Assembly: GCA_016707585.1 (NCBI GenBank)
Contig: JADJHL010000011.1
Location: 248,001-312,000, forward strand
DNA from: Ignavibacteriales bacterium
Lineage (GTDB): Bacteria; Bacteroidota; Ignavibacteria; Ignavibacteriales; Ignavibacteriaceae
DNA: 64,000 nt
Reading direction: 5' to 3'
The notes beneath the pieces were generated by a model. That model had not been told where the DNA came from, made no database searches, and saw only the letters and a list, made by a program, of their open reading frames with translations. This document shows, piece after piece, positions 9,762-19,438 of this stretch. The position numbers and the translations under genes were made by a program. Positions within the stretch are counted from its first letter, which is position 1, and every line of letters starts with the position of its first letter.

Positions 9762-10679
9762 ATGCTTGATAAATTTGCTGACGAATTAAGATTACAACGA
9801 GAAAGTAGCGGATTAACGCTGCAACAATTAGCTAATAAAACAAGAATTGATTTAAAATTTCTTGAAGCTATTGATCAGGGTAATTTTGCTTTCTTGCCTG
9901 ATATTTATGTTAAAGCGTTTTTAAAACAATATGCAAAGACAATAGGATTAGATGAGAATATAACTTTAAAGAAATTTGAAGCTGCAAAAGAAAATCGTGA
10001 GTTTAATCTTAATCCATCTGTAGAAGAAGTTAAGGCAGTTGAACCAATTAAAGAACCTGTAACTCAAGCTCCCAAAATTGAAACGCCAATCGTTGAAGTT
10101 CAAAAATCAGTAGTAAAACCAGTATCGCAATTAAAATCTTATGCTGATGAACCGAAACATAAATCAGCGGAAGATGAACAAAAAGCCAATAAACAATTAA
10201 TGATTTTTGGACTTGGTGGAGTTGGGTTAATTATAATTGCAGCACTTTTATATCTTTTTATTTTTGATAAAAGCGATAAGATTGTTGTTGAAGAAACACC
10301 AATTGATGAAGTGATTGAACAAAGCAATCAAAGATATGTAGAAGAGCAACCTGCCGAACAAATAATTGTAGATAGTACCGATACAATTGTTTCTTCTGAT
10401 AGTCTTCATCTTACATTTTATGCGAAAGAAACAGCCTGGGTTTTTGTTGTGCTTGATAACAATCGAACTCAAGAATTTACATTGAATGCGAACTCAAAAT
10501 TTACAATTAATGCGTTGAGTGAATTTAAAGCAACTGTTGGAAATTCTGGCGGCGTAACTTTGCAAATGAATAATCAGGATGTTGATTTTATAGGTCGGAG
10601 TGGTTCTGTTCGCCACTTTAAGCTTGATAAAAACGGACTAATATATTTAAACGCACCACCTAAAATAGAACAACAATAA
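9762..10679 (+). CDS. rodZ: RodZ-like helix-turn-helix membrane protein
   Basis: The cytoplasmic HTH domain (residues 1-70: LRLQRESSGLTLQQLANKTRID ... YVKAFLKQYAKTIGL) is followed by a low-complexity linker rich in Glu, Pro and Val. One TM helix comes next (about 147-167), then a periplasmic DUF4115-type beta domain (TAWVFVVLDNNRTQEFTL). This is the RodZ architecture, which ties MreB filaments to the membrane and shapes rod cells. The gene lies 17 bp after rsmB and abuts ligA, within the same operon. No mre or rod genes are in the window. The domain order is convincing, but a RodZ role in this lineage is inferred. Confidence 0.8.
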   Translation: MLDKFADELRLQRESSGLTLQQLANKTRIDLKFLEAIDQGNFAFLPDIYVKAFLKQYAKTIGLDENITLKKFEAAKENREFNLNPSVEEVKAVEPIKEPVTQAPKIETPIVEVQKSVVKPVSQLKSYADEPKHKSAEDEQKANKQLMIFGLGGVGLIIIAALLYLFIFDKSDKIVVEETPIDEVIEQSNQRYVEEQPAEQIIVDSTDTIVSSDSLHLTFYAKETAWVFVVLDNNRTQEFTLNANSKFTINALSEFKATVGNSGGVTLQMNNQDVDFIGRSGSVRHFKLDKNGLIYLNAPPKIEQQ

Positions 10680-12704
10680 ATGTCTGTTTCTGTTGAAAAA
10701 AAAATTGAGGAACTGCGCAATCAAATTATTAAGCACGATTACAATTACTATGTATTAGCTGAACCGATAATTAGTGATGAAAATTATGATAAGCTTATTA
10801 AAGAACTTGAAAAACTTGAAACTGAAAATCCTCAACTAGTTACTCCTGATTCTCCCACGCAAAGAGTTGGAAAAGATCTTACCAAAGAGTTCAATCCAGT
10901 AAAACATAAAATACCTATGCTCAGTCTTTCAAATACTTATGATGAGCAGGATTTATTTGATTTTGATCGACGAGTTAAAGAAGCACTATCTGAAAAAGAA
11001 AAAGTTGAATATGTTGTTGAATTAAAGATTGATGGCGCATCAGTTAGCATAAATTATATTAATGGGAAATTTAAAACTGCCGCAACTCGTGGTGATGGAA
11101 CTACTGGTGAAGAAATAACAACCAATGTTAAAACAATAAGATCAATTCCATTAAAAATCGATTTAAGTAAAGTTAAAAAGTATAAATTAAATGATTTTGA
11201 AGTCCGTGGCGAAGTTTTTATGCGAATTGAGGATTTTGAAAATCTTAACAAAGAAAGAGAATCAAAAGAAGAAAAACTTTTCGCCAATCCGCGTAACTCT
11301 ACAGCAGGCACATTAAAATTACAAGATCCCAAAATTGTTGCATCAAGAAAATTAAATGTGTTTTTATATTCGCTAATAAGTGTTGATGAAGAATTTAATT
11401 CGCAACAAGAAAATCTTAAGTTACTTAAAGACCTTGGGTTTATGGTAAACGATAAATATCAAATCTGTAAAAGTATTGATGAAGTTTTAAAAGTCTGTAA
11501 TAAATTTGAAGAAATCAGAGATACTCTTGATTATGAAATTGATGGTGCGGTTATAAAAGTAAATTCTATTCATCAGCAAAAAATATTAGGAAGTATTGCA
11601 AAATCACCACGCTGGGCGGTTGCATATAAGTTTAAATCAAAGCAAGCATTTACAAAATTAAATGATATAACATGGCAAGTTGGAAGAACTGGTGCAATCA
11701 CTCCGGTAGCCGAATTAGAGCCTGTAAAGCTTGCGGGATCAACTATTAGTCGTGCAACATTGCACAACTTTGATGAAATACAACGCAAAGATATTAGAGT
11801 TGGAGATACAGTTGTAATTGAAAAGGGCGGCGATGTAATTCCAAAAGTTGTATCTGTTGTTTTAAGTGAACGAGCAAAAAAAAGTCAGGCAACAAATCCA
11901 CCAGAAAAATGTCCGGTATGCAACTCTAAAATATTCAAACCAGAAAATGAAGTTGCTTTTTATTGCGAGAATCCCGAATGCTCGGCGCAAATAAAAGGTA
12001 GATTAATTCATTTTGCTGCTCGAGGCGCAATGGATATTGAAGGATTGGGTGATGCTTTAATAGATTTGTTTGTCGATAAAGGTTTTATAAATCACATTTC
12101 AGATATTTATAAATTAAAAAATAAACGTGCCGATTTAATTAAGATTGAAAGACTTGGCGAAAAAAGTATTGATAATCTTTTAAATGCTATTGAAAAAAGT
12201 AAAAGTCAACCTTTTTCTAAAGTCCTTTTTGCCATTGGAATTAGATACATAGGTGCAGGTGCGGCACAAAAAATTACCGATCATTTTAATAGTATTGATG
12301 ATATTATTGTTGCAGACGAAGAAGAAATTACTTCGGTTTATGAAATTGGACCGAGTATTAGTAAAAGTATCAAGCAATTCTTTTCAGATAAAAAGAATGT
12401 TAAGTTAATTGAAGAATTAAAAAAATCTGGCTTAAATTTCATATCAGAAAAAAAAGAAATAAAGCAAACTAAATTAACGGGAAAAACATTTGTATTAACC
12501 GGCACTCTTTCATCATTTTCTCGTGAAGATGCGGGAGCGCGAGTAATAGACTTGGGTGGAAAAGTAACATCAAGTGTTAGTACGAACACAGATTATGTTG
12601 TTGCTGGTGAAAAAGCCGGATCAAAATTATCTAAAGCTGAATCGTTAGGTGTAAAAGTTATTGATGAAACAGCTTTTCTAAAACTTCTTGAAGAAAACGA
12701 ATAA
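10680..12704 (+). CDS. ligA: NAD-dependent DNA ligase
   Basis: Seals nicks in duplex DNA during replication and repair, using NAD+ to adenylate itself. The protein is full length (674 aa; E. coli LigA 671). The adenylation lysine is K116 in ELKIDGAS (KxDG motif). An OB-fold, then a four-cysteine zinc finger (CPVCNSKIF ... CENPEC), helix-hairpin-helix repeats (about 475-580) and a C-terminal BRCT domain (LTGKTFVLTGTLSSFSREDA) follow in the standard order. The ATG immediately follows the upstream TAA, so translation is probably coupled. Confidence 0.97.
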   Translation: MSVSVEKKIEELRNQIIKHDYNYYVLAEPIISDENYDKLIKELEKLETENPQLVTPDSPTQRVGKDLTKEFNPVKHKIPMLSLSNTYDEQDLFDFDRRVKEALSEKEKVEYVVELKIDGASVSINYINGKFKTAATRGDGTTGEEITTNVKTIRSIPLKIDLSKVKKYKLNDFEVRGEVFMRIEDFENLNKERESKEEKLFANPRNSTAGTLKLQDPKIVASRKLNVFLYSLISVDEEFNSQQENLKLLKDLGFMVNDKYQICKSIDEVLKVCNKFEEIRDTLDYEIDGAVIKVNSIHQQKILGSIAKSPRWAVAYKFKSKQAFTKLNDITWQVGRTGAITPVAELEPVKLAGSTISRATLHNFDEIQRKDIRVGDTVVIEKGGDVIPKVVSVVLSERAKKSQATNPPEKCPVCNSKIFKPENEVAFYCENPECSAQIKGRLIHFAARGAMDIEGLGDALIDLFVDKGFINHISDIYKLKNKRADLIKIERLGEKSIDNLLNAIEKSKSQPFSKVLFAIGIRYIGAGAAQKITDHFNSIDDIIVADEEEITSVYEIGPSISKSIKQFFSDKKNVKLIEELKKSGLNFISEKKEIKQTKLTGKTFVLTGTLSSFSREDAGARVIDLGGKVTSSVSTNTDYVVAGEKAGSKLSKAESLGVKVIDETAFLKLLEENE

Positions 12705-12706
12705 AT

Positions 12707-13237
12707 ATGATTGATGCAATAAAAAATAATATTTCCAGATTTTTAATAACCAGAAAACTAAAAGCTATTGTTTTAAATGAACTTGATTTTTCTGAAGCGT
12801 TAAAACGTTCAGGATCGTTTTTAATTTTAATGCCCGAGGATGAAAAGGATTTTAGGGCAAGTTTTTTAGTTCTGGATCATCTTGAGCATTTAAATAAATC
12901 AATAAAAATTTTAACAAGAGATTACCGAATAAGTTTAATGCCGGCAAAGTATAGAAATAAAGCAATGGAAGTTGGCGTTGCTGATTTAAATAAACTTGAT
13001 TTACCAAATCATAAGCTGATTGAAAAACTTTCTGAAATGAGATTTGATGCTGTAATGGATTTGAATCGTAAGGATGAGTTGTTGTATAGTTATGCTTCAA
13101 ATCTTGTTAACGCTAAATTAAGAATAGGATTTTCAAAAAAAGGCGCAGACAAATATTACAATTTGCAGATTGCAAATAACGAAGCTGAAGCAGAAAAATC
13201 TTATAGTAATTTTCTAAATTGTTTAAAAATGTTTTAA
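12707..13237 (+). CDS. Short heptosyltransferase (GT9)-like protein
   Basis: A 176-aa protein that resembles only the N-terminal half of glycosyltransferase family 9 / heptosyltransferase proteins. It has an early strand (SGSFLILMPEDEKDFRAS), a second Rossmann-like strand (KSIKILTRDYR), and a segment typical of the family, FDAVMDLNRKDELLYSYASN followed by AKLRIGFS. The C-terminal nucleotide-sugar-binding domain is absent, so it may be non-catalytic or regulatory. Similar short proteins occur in Bacteroidota, so this need not be a truncation. It sits 2 bp after ligA and 9 bp before the STAS gene, clearly in the operon. Function is not known. Confidence 0.65.
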   Translation: MIDAIKNNISRFLITRKLKAIVLNELDFSEALKRSGSFLILMPEDEKDFRASFLVLDHLEHLNKSIKILTRDYRISLMPAKYRNKAMEVGVADLNKLDLPNHKLIEKLSEMRFDAVMDLNRKDELLYSYASNLVNAKLRIGFSKKGADKYYNLQIANNEAEAEKSYSNFLNCLKMF

Positions 13238-13246
13238 GGAAATACA

Positions 13247-13591
13247 ATGAATTTTGAAACTAAACGCGTGGGCGATGTTACCATTTTTAAGTTGAACGAG
13301 AAAAGGTTGGATACAAGTATTTCCGGTTTGTTAAAAGGTGAGTTTACAATGATCTTGAAAGTTGAAGGTGTTCAAAAAATTATTATAGATTTAAGTGATG
13401 TAGAAAGCTGTGATAGCTCCGGCTTAAGCGCAATTTTAGTTGCAAATAGAATTGTATCTGCAAACGAAGGACAAATAAGATTAGCTGCTCCATCAGAAAA
13501 AGTACACAACTTAATAAAAATCACTCAGCTTGATAGAGTTTTACCTGTAACTGATACAGTTGAACATGCGCTAATAGATTTAGGAAAATAA
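13247..13591 (+). CDS. STAS-domain anti-sigma factor antagonist
   Basis: This is a single STAS domain of 114 aa, like SpoIIAA/RsbV. The segment VESCDSSGLSAILVANRIV holds the serine (DSSGLS) that a partner kinase/anti-sigma factor phosphorylates in this family. It would normally release a sigma factor or switch partner when unphosphorylated. No RsbW-like kinase is nearby. AAGGA lies at a good distance from the ATG. It is co-directional with the symporter 2 bp downstream. Confidence 0.88.
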   Translation: MNFETKRVGDVTIFKLNEKRLDTSISGLLKGEFTMILKVEGVQKIIIDLSDVESCDSSGLSAILVANRIVSANEGQIRLAAPSEKVHNLIKITQLDRVLPVTDTVEHALIDLGK

Positions 13592-13593
13592 TA

Positions 13594-15036
13594 TTGCAAG
13601 TATCGACACTTGATTATATTATTATAATAGTTTACCTCTTTGCGATTGCTATTTTTGGTAAGTTGAGTGGCGGAAAACAAAAAACGGTTAAAGATTATTT
13701 TATTGGATCGCAGGAAGTACCTTGGTGGGCAATTAGTTTTTCAATCGTTGCAGCAGAAACAAGCACACTTACTTTTATTTCAATTCCAGGACTTGCATAC
13801 TTAACAAATCTAAATTTTCTTCAATTAACTTTTGGATATTTAATCGGTAGAATAATTGTTGCCGCATTCTTTTTACCCGCATATTATAAAGGTGATTTAA
13901 CTACAGCATATTCTTATTTAGAAAAGAGATTTGGTAAAAAAACTCGTTCCTTGGCTTCAGTAACTTTCTTATTTACGCGCACAGCTTCCGATGGAGTTAG
14001 ACTTTTTGCGACTGCAATTCCGCTTTATTTAATGCTTGATATTTCTCCAATCGTTGCAATAATAATAATAGCATTTGTTGCTTTGCTTTATACATTTACC
14101 GGCGGTCTAAAAGGCGTAATATGGGTTGATGCAATACAAATGTTTATATATATCGGCGGAGCAATTTTAGCTGCCTATTATTTGATGAACAATATTCCTG
14201 GAGATTTTAGTCAAATCATTTCATTAACAGAAGTATCATCAAAACTTAGCATTATTAATTTTGGATTTGATAAAGGGTTTGTTGGGTTATTTTCACAACC
14301 ATACACTTTATTAAGTGGGTTGATCGGCGGTGCATTTCTTTCAATGTCATCTCACGGAACTGACCAGCTTGTAGTGCAAAGATTACTTGCAGCAAAAAAT
14401 CTTGTAGAAAGTAAAAAAGCAATTATAACTTCTGGTGTGATAATAATTTTCCAGTTTGCCCTTTTTCTTTTTATTGGTGTTCTTCTTTTTGCTTATTACG
14501 GCAAGCTTGATATAAAATCTGATGAAATATTTTCTAAGTTTATAATTGAAGTGTTACCATCTGGAGTAAAGGGGATAATTATTGCCGGATTATTTGCGGC
14601 AGCACTTTCAACACTTGCAGGATCTATAACTTCTCTGTCTTCTTCTGTGATGCTGGATTTATATCTACCATTTCAAAAAAATATTAATGATAAAAAGAAT
14701 TTGTTTATCTCAAAATCGCTAACAGTATTTTGGGCTATAATGTTAATCTTTTCAGCATTTCTATTTAAAGAAAGTTCTAAAGCAGTTGTTGAGATTGCAC
14801 TAAGTATTGCATCCTTTACATACGGTGGTTTGCTCGGTACGTTTTTGTTGGGATTATCCAGTAAAAAAGTTCAGCAAAATCAGGCAATAGCTGGATTTAT
14901 TTCTGCAATTGTTGTAATGAGTTTTATAATTGTCTTTAAAGTTGTTGCATGGACATGGTTTGTTTTGATTGGTGTTTGCGTAACTCTTCTAGTTGGTAAC
15001 CTCCTTCAAATGTTTTCTAGAAAATTATCGGATTAA
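13594..15036 (+). CDS. Sodium:solute symporter (SSS family)
   Basis: A 480-aa integral membrane transporter with about 13 predicted helices and SSS landmarks: KDYFIGSQEVPWWAISFSIVAAETSTLTFI near the N-terminus, TGGLKGVIWVDAIQMF, and GIIIAGLFAAALSTLAGSITSLSSS, which carries the Na2-site serines. It imports an organic solute with Na+; the solute is not predictable here. The start is TTG, two bases after the STAS stop. The gene ends the operon and its stop overlaps the stop of the convergent TPR gene by 4 bp. A decayed second SSS gene lies 0.9 kb downstream. Confidence 0.92.
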   Translation: MQVSTLDYIIIIVYLFAIAIFGKLSGGKQKTVKDYFIGSQEVPWWAISFSIVAAETSTLTFISIPGLAYLTNLNFLQLTFGYLIGRIIVAAFFLPAYYKGDLTTAYSYLEKRFGKKTRSLASVTFLFTRTASDGVRLFATAIPLYLMLDISPIVAIIIIAFVALLYTFTGGLKGVIWVDAIQMFIYIGGAILAAYYLMNNIPGDFSQIISLTEVSSKLSIINFGFDKGFVGLFSQPYTLLSGLIGGAFLSMSSHGTDQLVVQRLLAAKNLVESKKAIITSGVIIIFQFALFLFIGVLLFAYYGKLDIKSDEIFSKFIIEVLPSGVKGIIIAGLFAAALSTLAGSITSLSSSVMLDLYLPFQKNINDKKNLFISKSLTVFWAIMLIFSAFLFKESSKAVVEIALSIASFTYGGLLGTFLLGLSSKKVQQNQAIAGFISAIVVMSFIIVFKVVAWTWFVLIGVCVTLLVGNLLQMFSRKLSD

Positions 15037-15833
15037 GCCTCTTTTAGAAAATGATAAGCGTGTAAATATCCTTTTTTATAAGATATATTTAGATCAGCTT
15101 TATAACCTTCCAGATCATTTAGGTTTTTCTTTACAAACGATCTCTCAAAAAATGCTTTTTCGTGGTTTGGATTTATCTCAATCGTCTTATTTAGATCGCG
15201 CAGAGCAAAATCATAACTGCCGCATTTGTTATAAGCAATTCCTCTATTAAAGTAAGCCTCAATAGCTAATGGATTCTCAGCTAAGTAAAAATTAAAATCG
15301 TCTATAGCTTCGTAAAATTTTTCAAGTTCCATGGCTACAATCCCACGATTGAAAAAAATATCTCTATCACCTAATCCTAAAGAAATTGCTGAAGTAAAAT
15401 CATTATAAGCATTTGAAAAATTAGAGAGTTTTAGATTTGCTAATCCGCGATAATAAAATGCTGATGGATCAGTTGGATTATTCTTTATCACCAGAGAAAA
15501 ATCTTCTAAAGCTTCTTTATAATTATGAATTTCAAATTTAGTTACACCTCTTTTAAAAACTAACACAATATTTTTATTATCGTGCTGTAAAATCATATCT
15601 ATGTCTTCAATAGCACCTTTAAAATCTTTTTTCTTTACTCTTTCTTCTGCTCTAACATATCTATTACTTATATCATTTTTATTTAACTCAAGCTCTAAAT
15701 TGGCATGTAAATACACTTTATCATTATAAGATAATTTTGAATTTTTATTTGACGGTTTGCTAAATTTAAAAGCAAAAAATGCAACAATACTAGATACAAT
15801 TATTGCAAGAATTGTTATTAACGAAGTATCCAT
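15033..15833 (-). CDS. Membrane-anchored TPR protein
   Basis: An N-terminal hydrophobic helix (residues 5-24) anchors the protein. About five tetratricopeptide repeats follow from residue 60, with typical spacing (AFYYRGLANLKLSNFSNAYN, IFFNRGIVAMELEKFYEAID, AYFNRGIAYNKCGSYDFALR, AFFERSFVKKNLNDLEGYKA). TPR arrays mediate protein-protein contacts; the partner is unknown. It is convergent with the symporter and stop codons overlap. It is an ordinary single gene with an ATG start. Confidence 0.85.
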   Translation of the reverse strand: MDTSLITILAIIVSSIVAFFAFKFSKPSNKNSKLSYNDKVYLHANLELELNKNDISNRYVRAEERVKKKDFKGAIEDIDMILQHDNKNIVLVFKRGVTKFEIHNYKEALEDFSLVIKNNPTDPSAFYYRGLANLKLSNFSNAYNDFTSAISLGLGDRDIFFNRGIVAMELEKFYEAIDDFNFYLAENPLAIEAYFNRGIAYNKCGSYDFALRDLNKTIEINPNHEKAFFERSFVKKNLNDLEGYKADLNISYKKGYLHAYHFLKEA

Positions 15834-15917
15834 TTACACAACTATACCTTATATTTATCATCATAAAAAATAAATCGCACACAACAAATAGACAGATACT
15901 GTACCAAAGAGTTTATT

Positions 15918-16390
15918 GTGGAATTAATAGGCTATATAACTTTGCTTGCTTACTTCATCTATTCCATAGTAATTGCTTTGATTTATTCAAAAAAAGCAAG
16001 AAAAAGCACAAACGACTTCTTCCTTTCAAGCAGTAAATTACTCTTGTTTTTAGCAAGGATTAAGATGGTTGTAACAAACTTTGCTGTCGTAATTTCTCTG
16101 GCTGTTACTGAACTAGTGGCTAATAATAGCATTTTTCAAAATTGATCTTTATGAAATTTTGTTGAAAAAAAAATAACATTTGAAAGATAAATGAAGATTC
16201 AGGTTTTGTTTGAATGTTTATTAACTGGATAATAGACGTTATTTTAGTTTATTCAATTTTATTTGAAACTGGAAAATTGATTTTAGGTAATTGGAAAGAA
16301 TTCTTTATTTACCTGGCAATTGCAGTTATCTCAATATTTATTGTTTATTTAATTCTTATAAAAATTGGCTGGAAAAAAGTAATAGAATAA
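15918..16390 (+). pseudogene. Sodium:solute symporter remnant with a large internal deletion
   Basis: Two pieces of one transporter remain. At 15918-16145 (GTG start) 75 codons match the N-terminus of a second SSS subclass: two hydrophobic stretches and a damaged version of the DFFLSxxxLxWWLAGxSMVATTFAADTPLAVTE block, here NDFFLSSSKLLLFLARIKMV then LAVTELVANN. At 16214-16390, in another frame, 58 codons (FINWIIDVILVYSILFETGK, then GNWKEFFIYLAIAVISIF) look like the final two helices of the same type. About 400-450 central codons are missing. It is not a close copy of the intact symporter at 13594, so it is not a tandem duplicate. It ends one base before the HAD gene. Confidence 0.75.
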
Positions 16391-16391
16391 A

Positions 16392-17246
16392 ATGTTCGAT
16401 ATAAAACATTTAAAAAAAATCGAGTTTGTTCTTTTTGATATAGATGGAACTCTTGTAAATGATAATGGTGAAATTGGAGAAACAACCAAGCAGCTTATAT
16501 GTGATTTGAAAAAACTTGGTGTGAGATTTTCATTTGCTTCCGGCAGATTACACTCAGCACTTGTACCGCTTGCAGAATCACTTAAATTACATTCACCATT
16601 AATTTCTTTGGATGGAACTGCAATAAAAAGCTTAACTGGTAAAAATTTTGTTTATCGTTCATTTATAAAAGATAAACATGTAAAACAGGCAATTGAGTAC
16701 TCAGAAAAATATCTAATAAACATTGCGCTTTGTCATTCAGAAGCTATTTACTTTACAGAACAAAATTCTGTTATTCCAAAGTTGATGGATAAATTTGGTG
16801 CTGTATATAAAGAAGTAAATTCTTATGATGGTTTAACTGATAAAACTTTAGAAATAGTATTTGCCGGCGATAATAAAAGAACAGTTGAATATGTTAGAGA
16901 TAAATTTAGTTTTCCATTTGCCTTAGGCGTTTCACTTTCTTACTTCAGATCTCAAACGCACGAAGGAATTTACTATCTTGAAATTAGAAGATCAGGTTCT
17001 TCAAAAGGTAAAGCTATGAAGCGTTTACTTAAGTATCTAAGTATTGATGAAGATAGAACCGTTGTCGCGGGCGATTGGTACAATGATTTAAGTCTTTTTG
17101 ATACCAAGGCGCTCAAAATAGCGCCGAAGAATGCTATAGCTGAGCTAAAGAAAAAAGCAGATTATGTACTTGAAAAAACAAATAACGAAGAAGGTATTGC
17201 AGTATTTTTAGAAGAATTATTAAAAGCCAAAATGTCTAAAATATGA
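16392..17246 (+). CDS. Cof-type HAD-superfamily hydrolase
   Basis: A 284-aa phosphatase of the HAD IIB (Cof/YbiV) class. Motif I is FDIDGTLVND (Asp nucleophile near residue 16), motif II is FSFASGR, and motif III/IV is VVAGDWYNDLSLF near residue 233, with a large cap domain between. Cof enzymes dephosphorylate sugar phosphates or cofactors such as FMN or PLP; the substrate is not predictable. It overlaps the PgpH-like gene by 4 bp (ATGA), suggesting coupling. Confidence 0.88.
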   Translation: MFDIKHLKKIEFVLFDIDGTLVNDNGEIGETTKQLICDLKKLGVRFSFASGRLHSALVPLAESLKLHSPLISLDGTAIKSLTGKNFVYRSFIKDKHVKQAIEYSEKYLINIALCHSEAIYFTEQNSVIPKLMDKFGAVYKEVNSYDGLTDKTLEIVFAGDNKRTVEYVRDKFSFPFALGVSLSYFRSQTHEGIYYLEIRRSGSSKGKAMKRLLKYLSIDEDRTVVAGDWYNDLSLFDTKALKIAPKNAIAELKKKADYVLEKTNNEEGIAVFLEELLKAKMSKI

Positions 17247-19438
17247 GCACTGAACAAAATATATTTTCCTATTCTGGAACTAAAAGAAAAATAATTATAG
17301 GTTTAATAACCGTAATTCTTATTGTTATGATGTTTCCGAAAGGAGAGTCAATAGAATCAGAAGTTACAGAAGGAGCAATCTGGACAAATGATGATTTAAT
17401 CGCACCATTTAGTTTTCCAATCATAAAAGAAAAACAAACATACAACACTGAGGTTCTCAATGCAGAAAAATCTGTTTATCCAATATTTAATATTGTTGAA
17501 GGAAAAAACAGTGATTCACTTAAAACATTTGCCGCATATATAATTAGTGTAATTGATGAGAACCTAAAAAATCAACCAGCTGCATTTTTAAATCCAACAT
17601 TTTTAAGCTCCAAAGCTTTCTTTCAATTTTCAGAGATCAGAAAAAAGCAAAAAGAACTTAAACAAAGAGAAACTTCATTAAATAATCTTTTTAATCAAAC
17701 AGTAATAATTGTTGATGCTTTAAGCAAAAAAGGAATCGTTAATTTTAATATCAGTGAAAAGATTAGAGATAGTATTGCAGTTCGTGTTGGTAATGTTGAT
17801 AAAATTGAACCTATAAACAAGTTTATTTTTTATGATGATGCAACAAATGAAACAAAAAATAGAATAAGAACTTTAAACTATTCTGATGAATTAAAAGAAG
17901 CTTTAATTGAATTTACTTTGCATTTTGTTAAACCAACTCTTGTTTATAATGAAAACGCTACCAATCTTGAAATAGAACAAGCAAAAAACAACGTTTCCAA
18001 GTACGCGGGTATTGTTAATGAGAATGAAAGAATAATTGCTAAACATGATAGAATATCTAAATCGGTAATTTTAAAAATTGAATCTTATAAAGAAGCAAAA
18101 GGTGAATCGATTGGACAGGATGGGATAATACTTCAGTTTCTTGGAAAATTTTTACACATATCTTTCTTCATAACAATATTATCAATCTATTTATATCTAT
18201 TCAGAAAAAAAATATTTTTTGATAACACAAAAATTGTTTTGATATCCATCCTTGTAGTATTTGTTTCCTTTATAACTTATTTGATAAACCACATAACAGT
18301 AAAAGCACCAATACAATATTTGATTTTTGTTCCGGCAGCTTCAATGATATTTACAATCGTATTTGATTCACGTGTTGGATTTTATTTAACCGTAATATTA
18401 TCATTGATTGTAGGAGCTTTGCGCGGCAACGATTATACTTTTATGGCAATGAATTTTATTGCTGGCGGCTTATCTGTTTACACGGTGCGGGATATTAAAA
18501 ATCGCACACAAATATTCCGATCATTCCTCTATATACTAATTGGTTATACTGCGTCAATACTTGCGTTTGGATTAGAACGATTTGCCCCCTTTGATTCGAT
18601 GCTAATAGAATTTGCATTTGCAGCATCAAATGCTTTGATAAGTCCGGTACTTACTTATGGCTTATTAATATTTTTTGAAAGATTGTTTAACATTACAACC
18701 GACCTAACACTTCTGGAATTTTCAAATTTTGATAGACCATTATTACGTGAGCTTGCAAGAAAAGCTCCGGGAACTTTTAATCACTCAATGACAATGGGAA
18801 CAATAGCAGAAGCGGCTGCCGAACAAATTGGAGCAAATGCTTTGCTTGCAAGAGTTGGAGCTTACTATCACGATATTGGTAAAACAATTGCGCCACAGGG
18901 TTTTGTTGAAAACCAATTAAACAATCAAAACGTACACGAAAATATGACTCCTGAAGAAAGTGCTACTATGATTTTAAAGCATGTTAATGAAGGAATTGAG
19001 CTTGCAAAACAATATAAACTTCCTCAGGAGTTAATAGATTTTATTCCGATGCATCATGGTACAACACTTAGCTCATATTTTTATGAAAAAGCAAAAAAAC
19101 TTTATGGCGAAGAAAAAGTAAAAACTGATGATTATAGATATCCTGGTCCAAAACCAAACACAAAAGAAACTGCAATCATTATGCTTGCAGATGGATGCGA
19201 ATCTGCAGTAAGATCAATAACTGAGCCTGACGCACAAAAAGTAGAAAATATGATTAACAATATTTTTAACTCACGTTTGAAAGAGGGACAATTAGATGAA
19301 GCTCCTATCACGTTTAGAGATATAACTAAAATGAAAGAAGCATTTCTCTCTATATTGATAAGTCAGCATCACAGAAGAATTAAATATCCGAAGCAAGAGG
19401 AAGTTGAAAAAGGGACAAGCACAGAAATTGAGAATTAA
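17243..19438 (+). CDS. 7TM-HD family cyclic-di-AMP phosphodiesterase, PgpH-like
   Basis: A 731-aa membrane protein with one N-terminal TM helix, a large extracytoplasmic domain (about 45-285), seven TM helices (about 290-475) and a cytoplasmic HD domain. The HD motif is YYHDIGKT (H543, D544); upstream NHSMTMG and downstream MHHGTTLSSYFY and MLADGCESAVRS supply the other metal ligands. This is the 7TMR-HDED/PgpH architecture, which hydrolyses c-di-AMP in Firmicutes. The same role here is inferred. It is flanked by the HAD phosphatase (4-bp overlap) and the recombinase (no gap). Confidence 0.9.
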   Translation: MSTEQNIFSYSGTKRKIIIGLITVILIVMMFPKGESIESEVTEGAIWTNDDLIAPFSFPIIKEKQTYNTEVLNAEKSVYPIFNIVEGKNSDSLKTFAAYIISVIDENLKNQPAAFLNPTFLSSKAFFQFSEIRKKQKELKQRETSLNNLFNQTVIIVDALSKKGIVNFNISEKIRDSIAVRVGNVDKIEPINKFIFYDDATNETKNRIRTLNYSDELKEALIEFTLHFVKPTLVYNENATNLEIEQAKNNVSKYAGIVNENERIIAKHDRISKSVILKIESYKEAKGESIGQDGIILQFLGKFLHISFFITILSIYLYLFRKKIFFDNTKIVLISILVVFVSFITYLINHITVKAPIQYLIFVPAASMIFTIVFDSRVGFYLTVILSLIVGALRGNDYTFMAMNFIAGGLSVYTVRDIKNRTQIFRSFLYILIGYTASILAFGLERFAPFDSMLIEFAFAASNALISPVLTYGLLIFFERLFNITTDLTLLEFSNFDRPLLRELARKAPGTFNHSMTMGTIAEAAAEQIGANALLARVGAYYHDIGKTIAPQGFVENQLNNQNVHENMTPEESATMILKHVNEGIELAKQYKLPQELIDFIPMHHGTTLSSYFYEKAKKLYGEEKVKTDDYRYPGPKPNTKETAIIMLADGCESAVRSITEPDAQKVENMINNIFNSRLKEGQLDEAPITFRDITKMKEAFLSILISQHHRRIKYPKQEEVEKGTSTEIEN

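Noticed and set aside
13247..15036. STAS protein plus symporter as a SulP-like transporter split in two
   Set aside because: The membrane protein is clearly SSS, not SulP, and the STAS domain has the normal anti-sigma antagonist form.
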